Source: DATMNI01 sp035570275
GTDB lineage: Bacteria; Acidobacteriota; Terriglobia; Bryobacterales; Bryobacteraceae
Reading direction: 5' to 3'
NCBI GenBank assembly: GCA_035570275.1
Contig: DATMNI010000036.1
Location: 1-18,911, forward strand
DNA length: 18,911 nt
Shown here: in pieces, positions 14,553-18,911 of the stretch
Position numbering within the stretch: position 1 is the first letter of the stretch
Layout: each line of letters starts with the position of its first letter
Program-made: the position numbers and the translations under genes
The notes under the pieces: generated by a model
Seen by the model: the letters and a program-made list of their open reading frames with translations, nothing else
Database searches by the model: none
What the model was told of the DNA's origin: nothing

Positions 14553-16199
14553 ATGAAGCTCGCCATCCGTTCGGCCGGCGCTCATCCTTGGCGGCGCGTG
14601 CACAACCTGCTGGCCGTGGCGGTGACGGTCTTCGCCACGACAGCCCTGCCCGCGCAGGTGGTGTTTCATGTGAGCTTGGGCCAAGCCTCGCCGACGTCGG
14701 TCTCCGGCCGGCTGCTGGTGTTCGCCAAGCCGCTCGGACCCGCCGACAAGAGGCCCGTCGCGGAGGTCAACATGGACCAGATCGATACCCACGCGACCGC
14801 CATCGCCGCTCAGGAGGTGGCGCACCTCAAGCCCGGCGCCACGGTCGAGCTCGACGCGGACGTCACGGCCTTCCCTACACCTTTCTCGCAGCTCAAGCCC
14901 GGCCGCTACGCCGTGCAGGCGGTGCTCGATCGCGACCACAGCTACAATTACACTGGACGCGGCCCTGGCGATCTCGTGAGCGGAGTCGTGGAGATGGACC
15001 TGCCCGGCAACGCAGCCCAGCTCCTGACGCTTGCGACCGCCATCCCTGAAGCCGATCCCCTCCAGCCCCTGTTCAACGTGCCGGCGGCGCTGAAGGAGGT
15101 CTATGCGACGGCCAAGGCCGACATCCACCCGATCGACTTCACCAGCCCGGCGCTCAGCCGCTTCTGGGGCCGGCCGGCCGCCGTGCGCGGCTGGGTGGTG
15201 ACCCCGCCGGACTATGCGGCCCATCCCGGCCAGCGCTATCCGACGGTCTACTACACCCAGGGCTTCGGCGGCTCGTTGCGCTCCCTCCACGACGTCGCCG
15301 TCGCCCGGTGGGATGAGATGAAGAAGGGGAAGGCGCCGCCGATGATCTGGGTGGGGATCGACCAGTCGAGCCCCACCGGCACGAGCGAGTTCGTCAACAG
15401 CGTCAACAATGGGCCGTGGGGCCAGGCGGTGACGGCCGAGCTGATCCCCGACCTGGAACGCCAATACCGCATGGACGCCAAGCCCTCGGGCCGCCTGCTG
15501 ACCGCACACTCCTCCGGCGGCTGGGCCGTGCTGTGGCTGCAGGTGACCTATCCCAAACTGTTCGGCGGCGCTTGGCCCACCTCGCCCGACGCCAGCGATT
15601 TCCACGACTTCCTGGGCATCAACCTCTACGCCCCCAATGCCAACGTCTATCGCAAGCCCGATGGGACGCCTTGGCCGCTGGCGCGCGACAAGGGCGAAAT
15701 GCTGGTCGCCGTCGAGGACTTCACGCGCCGGGAAGTCGTGGTCGGGGAGTATGGCGGCCAGCTTGCCTCGTTCGAGTGGGTCTTCTCCCCACGCGGCGCC
15801 GGCGGGCTCCCGGTCCCTATGTTCGACCGCACGACAGGCGCGGTGGACCCGGCCGTTATCGCCTATTGGAAGGAGCACTACGACGTGGCCGAGCACCTCC
15901 GCCGCCACTGGCCGGAGTTCAGGCGTGATCTCGACGGCAAGATCCACCTGACCGTCGGCTCGGCCGACACCTTCTATCTGGACGGTGCGGCGCACCTGCT
16001 GGAAGCGACGATGAAGGGGCTCGGGGCCAGGACCGACTTCCGCTACGTCGAAGGGCGCGGCCATTTCGATCTCTACGACGTGGGCGACGACCGCTGGGGC
16101 CTGTACAAGACCATCGCATGGGAAATGTACGCACTCGCCCGGCCGGGATCGAAGTCGCCGCCCGTCAGCGCCCCTCCGCCGCCAGCGCCGGCCCGCTGA
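14553..16199 (+). CDS. Exported alpha/beta-hydrolase esterase (putative esterase / EstA-type)
   Basis: This 548-residue protein has a signal peptide ending near ALPAQ (residues 31-35). An N-terminal beta domain spans about 36-200, followed by a PF00756-type alpha/beta-hydrolase domain. VRGWVVTPPDY and RYPTVYYTQGFGG (228-240) match the esterase entry strand and oxyanion region. The nucleophile elbow is AHSSGG with Ser320, a variant of GxSxG. Candidate triad partners are Asp472 (GSADTF) and His504 (GRGHFD). The tail is proline/alanine rich. CCGGAG eight bases before the ATG is a good ribosome site. It is the only long plus-strand gene here. It sits between a decayed gene with an IS-like repeat and a possible gene scrap, so it may have been acquired. 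The substrate is unknown. Confidence 0.87.
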   Translation: MKLAIRSAGAHPWRRVHNLLAVAVTVFATTALPAQVVFHVSLGQASPTSVSGRLLVFAKPLGPADKRPVAEVNMDQIDTHATAIAAQEVAHLKPGATVELDADVTAFPTPFSQLKPGRYAVQAVLDRDHSYNYTGRGPGDLVSGVVEMDLPGNAAQLLTLATAIPEADPLQPLFNVPAALKEVYATAKADIHPIDFTSPALSRFWGRPAAVRGWVVTPPDYAAHPGQRYPTVYYTQGFGGSLRSLHDVAVARWDEMKKGKAPPMIWVGIDQSSPTGTSEFVNSVNNGPWGQAVTAELIPDLERQYRMDAKPSGRLLTAHSSGGWAVLWLQVTYPKLFGGAWPTSPDASDFHDFLGINLYAPNANVYRKPDGTPWPLARDKGEMLVAVEDFTRREVVVGEYGGQLASFEWVFSPRGAGGLPVPMFDRTTGAVDPAVIAYWKEHYDVAEHLRRHWPEFRRDLDGKIHLTVGSADTFYLDGAAHLLEATMKGLGARTDFRYVEGRGHFDLYDVGDDRWGLYKTIAWEMYALARPGSKSPPVSAPPPPAPAR

Positions 16200-16212
16200 G
16201 CGCCGCCGGATC

Positions 16213-16301
16213 GGCAACTCGGCCACGGCGGTCCAGCCGCCGTAATTCTCCTTGACTTTCACGCCGACCTGATTCGCGCCCTTCTTCAGGCGCGGAGCCA
16301 T
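16213..16301 (-). pseudogene. Possible 3' scrap of a lost gene
   Basis: About 30 minus-strand codons read LKKGANQVGVKVKENYGG and then WTAVAELPIR, a pattern like the closing beta strands of exported multidomain proteins (KxGxNxVxVKVxxxxGGW). The frame is closed upstream by a TAA a few codons before, and the same frame runs on as an antisense shadow of the esterase. It lies in the 160-base gap between the convergent esterase and the glutamine-amidotransferase-like gene. The rest of that gap shows nothing I can name. Confidence 0.3.
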
Positions 16302-16359
16302 AGCGCCCTGCGATTAACAGGCGGGGTTCCTCATGCTGACCGGCCGGTTACATCATTTC

Positions 16360-16998
16360 TTAAATTGCAAGCCCGGTGGCATCCCGGAAGGCCTCAAAGA
16401 GCTTGCCATCCACTCCGTCCGTGCGCTCCTCGGGATGCCACTGCACCGCGAGCACGAAACGCTTACCAGGCAACTCCAGCGCCTCTATTACGTGGTCCGG
16501 CGCTCTGGCGACCACTACGAGCGCGCTGGCCACCTGGTCCACGCATTGATGGTGGCGTGAATTCACGATGTATTCGTCTGCTTCCAGGATCGATTCCAGC
16601 CTGCTGTGGGATGCGATAGTTATAGGGTGAGCGGCCGGCTGGTTCCGGCATCTATGTCCCTCAATGTGCTGGATCAGCGTACCTCCCAGAGCAACGTTGA
16701 GCAGTTGGAGGCCGCGACAAATCGCGAGAACCGGGAGGTCGCGGTCCAGCGCCTCGCGTAGGAGGGCGGTCTCGAGGCGGTCTCGATCACGGTCCGGCTG
16801 GTCCGTCTCCGGGTGCCGGGGAGCGCCGTACAACGCGGGATCGAGATCGGTACCTCCAGTGAGCAATAGGCCATCGAGACCAGCAACCGTGGTGACATTC
16901 TCAGCCGGTTGAATATTTGCGGCTTCCAGCGCTTTGCGGTATGGACTGCGCTTCCTGTCCGGCGTACCGCTTCCAAACGGCAGTGCGACTCTAATCAT
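16360..16998 (-). CDS. Class I glutamine amidotransferase-like gamma-glutamyl hydrolase (peptidase C26, PuuD-like)
   Basis: This 212-residue protein fits the peptidase C26 family, which hydrolyses gamma-glutamyl bonds such as gamma-glutamyl-GABA. LLLTGGTDLDP at 45-55 is the family's substrate-loop motif. The nucleophile elbow AICRGLQLLNV gives Cys94, VNSRHHQCV lies at 145-153, and AVQWHPE at 184-190 supplies His188 and Glu190, so the triad is complete. There is no signal peptide, so it should be cytosolic. It is slightly shorter at the N-terminus than typical members. The start codon lies 129 bases beyond the end of the isomerase gene and has no clear Shine-Dalgarno. No polyamine pathway genes are nearby, so the precise substrate is open. 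Confidence 0.87.
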   Translation of the reverse strand: MIRVALPFGSGTPDRKRSPYRKALEAANIQPAENVTTVAGLDGLLLTGGTDLDPALYGAPRHPETDQPDRDRDRLETALLREALDRDLPVLAICRGLQLLNVALGGTLIQHIEGHRCRNQPAAHPITIASHSRLESILEADEYIVNSRHHQCVDQVASALVVVARAPDHVIEALELPGKRFVLAVQWHPEERTDGVDGKLFEAFRDATGLAI

Positions 16999-17107
16999 GT
17001 ATGAAGCCGGGTTTCGATCGGCGGCAGGTTGCCAACCGGTCCCACACGCGGGCGCTCTCCAGCTCTTGAAACGGGCCCTCGGGGCGGAAGTTGCCGAAGT
17101 CCACCAT
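16991..17107 (-). CDS. Doubtful 38-residue ORF between isomerase and amidotransferase genes
   Basis: An ATG at 17107 opens a short frame, MVDFGNFRPEGPFQELESAR and onward, ending at TAG 16991-16993 and overlapping the start of the next gene by eight bases. No ribosome site is visible and I recognise no family. It fills most of the 129-base gap. It may be noise, a coupled small peptide, or a gene remnant. Confidence 0.2.
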   Translation of the reverse strand: MVDFGNFRPEGPFQELESARVWDRLATCRRSKPGFIHD

Positions 17108-17127
17108 GACTGGAATCCCGGCCAGCC

Positions 17128-18075
17128 TCAAGCATAAATCGACTCCAGCCGATCCACTATGTACTTCCCGCAATGCTGGTAACTGGCCCTCGGTCCGTTC
17201 CGCGTGCGATCCAGATCGACGCAGTTCCATCCCTTATAGTCGATCTGCTTCAGAATGCGGTGACAGGCGGGGAAGTCGATGTCGCCGTCACCAAGGTCAT
17301 AGATGCTCTCGAAGAATTTCGCTTCCGGCGAATCGCGTTTGTGGACTTTCCCGTCAGGCAGGGTCAGGTCGGCCTTGGGCGTGGTCCAGCGCGCATCTTT
17401 GTAGTCCATGAAGACCAGCCGGTCTTTGTATTTCTCGTACATCGTCACCACGTCGCTGCCACCCAGGTGGAGATGGGCGGTGTCCGGCGCGAAGTGGAAG
17501 AGCTTGGGGTCGGTCATCGCCATGCACCGGTCCACCTCATCGGGACCTTGCACCATTTCGTCCAGATGGTTGTGAAGACCGGCCTGGAAGCCCATCTCGT
17601 GCGCGGCCTCGCCGATGAGATTGAAGCCGTTGCACATGGCGCGGAATGCGGCATCCACGTCGCGCTCAGGCTTCACGCGCGATGGCGGAAACACAACCAG
17701 GTGCCTGGCGCCGAAGCCCTGGAGGAAACGCATGGCTTCCCTGGCATTTTCGACAACCTTCTTATGTTGCGCCGGATCGTCCACTGGTCCGCCGAACGAG
17801 ATGGTGCAGACGTGGAGATTGCGTCTGGCCACCTCGCGCTCGAGCTGAGCGGCAGTGAGACTGTAGGTTTTGAGGATGCCCGGATAGCCGGTCAGGCGGA
17901 CGCCGATGAAGCCGGTGTCGCGCATCACGTCGAGAATATCGGTGAACGGGGCCGGGGGGTAATGCGACCAGAGGCCGGCGCTGACCGCCCACTTGATGTT
18001 CCGGTTGGCGGGCAGGCGTCCGGCAGCGGAACCGAGCGTAGCGGCCAGGGAAGCGAGAAAAGCCCGTCGTTGCAT
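17128..18075 (-). CDS. Tat-exported sugar isomerase/epimerase-like TIM-barrel protein (IolE/xylose-isomerase-like)
   Basis: This 315-residue protein belongs to the same broad TIM-barrel family as the 7729-8757 gene but is not closely similar to it. It begins MQRRAFLASLAATLGSAAGR, a Tat-like signal. Candidate active-site residues are His168 and His170 (GLHNHLDEM), Glu173, Asp198 and His201 (FAPDTAHLHLGG), and Asp224 with Lys226 (FMDYKDA). The pattern PDTAHLHLGG followed by DYKD is typical of IolE-like inosose dehydratases and related epimerases, so a polyol or sugar substrate is likely. GGAAG about nine bases before the ATG is a weak ribosome site. The glutamine amidotransferase-like gene follows on the same strand. 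Confidence 0.87.
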   Translation of the reverse strand: MQRRAFLASLAATLGSAAGRLPANRNIKWAVSAGLWSHYPPAPFTDILDVMRDTGFIGVRLTGYPGILKTYSLTAAQLEREVARRNLHVCTISFGGPVDDPAQHKKVVENAREAMRFLQGFGARHLVVFPPSRVKPERDVDAAFRAMCNGFNLIGEAAHEMGFQAGLHNHLDEMVQGPDEVDRCMAMTDPKLFHFAPDTAHLHLGGSDVVTMYEKYKDRLVFMDYKDARWTTPKADLTLPDGKVHKRDSPEAKFFESIYDLGDGDIDFPACHRILKQIDYKGWNCVDLDRTRNGPRASYQHCGKYIVDRLESIYA

Positions 18076-18137
18076 ACTAACTCACTTCCGAAAGGTGTGG
18101 GATGCGGTGGCGTACATTCGAACTTTCCGTCTTCGAT

Positions 18138-18166
18138 ACTATATCCCAGCCCAGGACCTGTGGGAA
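18138..18166 (-). promoter_or_regulatory. Possible promoter for the 17128-18075 gene
   Basis: On the minus strand TTCCCA (18161-18166) is followed after 17 bases by TATAGT (18138-18143), a fair sigma-70-like pair placed about 63 bases upstream of the isomerase ATG. The rest of the 172-base spacer up to 18247 shows nothing else I can name. Confidence 0.3.
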
Positions 18167-18247
18167 GAGGAAAGAGGCGTCCCTCGCCGGCCCCAACGCC
18201 GTCCGGACGCTAAGGCGGAGTCAAACAATAAACTGGACAACTTGCGT

Positions 18248-18650
18248 TTAGCGTAAGGGGAATCGGCTTGGAGCGTGGGATTCAAAAGGCAAGATTTCAC
18301 GCAAAGTCGCCAAGTCGCAAAGAAAAAGACTGCTCGGCGAGTCCGTTAGCGACACGCTGATGCAGTCCTTGATCAGGGCCGCTTGAAGTCTATCAGTAAG
18401 CCCAGACGCTTGTTGGCTAGCCGCGGATGGGAGGCCTGCCCGAAATCCCACTTCAATGTGGACGCCGTGATACAGCAGTGGAACCAGATGCTGACGCATC
18501 GTGAGCGGCCTGCCGGTGTTCCAGTTCGTATGCCAGGGCCAATTCATAGACCGACTCCAGCAGGCCCGGCTCCAGAGTGGTATGGACTCGATAGGCTGCA
18601 TCCACAATCTGTTTCGCCAGTGGTTTCCCGGTCACGTTGACTTCGATCAT
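18248..18650 (-). pseudogene. Decayed GxxExxY (PDDEXK_3-type) gene
   Basis: The minus-strand ATG at 18650, preceded by AGGAAGAGGG, starts MIEVNVTGKPLAKQIVDAAY, then RVHTTLEPGLLESVYELALA and YELEHR, the full N-terminal half of a GxxExxY protein (GLLESVY is the name motif). The frame shifts near 18511 into RPLTMRQHLVPLLYHGV, HIEVGFRAGL. The central part that should hold the PD-(D/E)xK residues is missing around 18418-18440. The frame shifts again into LANKRLGLLIDFKRP and once more near 18377 into ALIKDCIS, running to a stop at 18248. At least three frame changes and a deletion make it non-functional. GxxExxY proteins are restriction-nuclease-fold proteins of unknown role. Confidence 0.8.
18293..18324 (+). 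repeat. Left CGCAAAG-type repeat, inverted partner of 18668-18699
   Basis: The unit begins GATTTCACGCAAAG and continues with two further CGC(C)AAG/CGCAAAG words. The 32 bases match the reverse complement of 18668-18699 at 29 positions; the three differences are all transitions. It overlaps the 3' part of the GxxExxY pseudogene. Confidence 0.8.
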
Positions 18651-18667
18651 CCCTCTTCCTTTGCGGC

Positions 18668-18699
18668 TTCTTTGCGGCCTGGCGGCTTTGCGTGAAATC
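18668..18699 (-). repeat. Right CGCAAAG-type repeat, inverted partner of 18293-18324
   Basis: Read on the minus strand it begins GATTTCACGCAAAG like the left copy, and two more CGCAAAG words follow, reaching about 18655. That extension runs into the purine-rich stretch that serves as ribosome site for the GxxExxY start, so repeat and gene are physically joined. Confidence 0.8.
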
Positions 18700-18820
18700 C
18701 CGTCTTTTTCTTGTGCGCTCGGCTCGAATGTAGGGTTGGCGCCGCGGTGCGGCCGCCGTTGCCCCCGTTTCCCAGAGACTTCGCACGGCAATTATATTTC
18801 CCATTGAATCAGTGAGGTAG

Positions 18821-18849
18821 GGGGAGATTCGCATCCGGGGAGATTCGCA
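18821..18849. repeat. 13-bp direct repeat near the window end
   Basis: GGGGAGATTCGCA occurs at 18821-18833 and 18837-18849. No gene is visible in 18700-18911. A 10-bp palindrome CACTTAAGTG lies at 18884-18893. The function of both is unknown. Confidence 0.5.
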
Positions 18850-18911
18850 AATGCCCAAATTAGCGCTTTTTGACGTAAACTTGCACTTAAGTGAAGGCAA
18901 GTAGCGGACTA

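Noticed and set aside
14436..16301. 621-codon minus-strand frame
   Set aside because: It is antisense to the esterase, which has a signal peptide, nucleophile elbow and ribosome site. The opposite frame is Arg/Gly/His-rich with no domain; only its first 30 codons look protein-like and are listed separately as a possible scrap.
18293..18330. CGCAAAG words as a CRISPR-like array
   Set aside because: The words are only a few bases apart with no unique spacers of constant length, and no cas genes are present.

Overview
The window looks like a chromosomal segment of a GC-rich soil bacterium, most probably an Acidobacteriota member of the Solibacter/Bryobacter kind. This is inferred from gene content: exported (often Tat-type) sugar oxidoreductases and TIM-barrel isomerases, a DUF5060/DUF4038 glycoside hydrolase, an FGE-like/BNR fusion, Tat amidohydrolases, a GxxExxY remnant and palindromic intergenic repeats. 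Most genes lie on the minus strand. No rRNA, tRNA, CRISPR array or phage module was seen.

Layout. 1-222 is the 3' end of a lipocalin-like gene, followed by a spacer with a perfect 22-bp inverted repeat (329-390). 461-4906 (minus) holds an FGE-like/sialidase/MORN-like fusion, translationally coupled to a DUF4038 glycoside hydrolase, then a LysE-type exporter. 4994-5825 (minus) is a tight DUF5678 plus retropepsin-like protease pair. 5859-8757 (minus) is a sugar cassette: exported isomerase/epimerase, Tat Gfo/Idh/MocA oxidoreductase, VOC protein. 8940-9695 (plus) is a HigBA toxin-antitoxin module with an operator-like palindrome and an apparent CTG start for the toxin. 9764-13846 (minus) holds an amidohydrolase-2 protein coupled to an exported protein with three Rid domains, then a Tat YtcJ-type amidohydrolase. 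13861-14550 is debris: a decayed gene with a stop and a frameshift, and a tandem repeat resembling an IS21-family end. 14553-16199 (plus) is an exported esterase, the only long plus-strand gene. 16213-16301 may be a 3' gene scrap. 16360-18075 (minus) holds a Tat sugar isomerase and a class I glutamine amidotransferase-like hydrolase. 18248-18699 is a decayed GxxExxY gene between inverted CGCAAAG-type repeats.

How it fits together. Much of the window encodes exported enzymes for carbohydrate and small-molecule catabolism (glycoside hydrolase, sialidase-like protein, isomerases, oxidoreductase, amidohydrolases, Rid proteins, esterase). Selfish or accessory elements are scattered between them: HigBA, the DUF5678/protease pair, an IS scrap, GxxExxY with its repeats, and palindromic repeats.

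The least ordinary items are the triple-Rid exported protein, the GxxExxY remnant with near-identical inverted flanks, the higBA control region with a CTG start, and the DUF5678/retropepsin pair. All family names come from reading the sequence; no database search was run.
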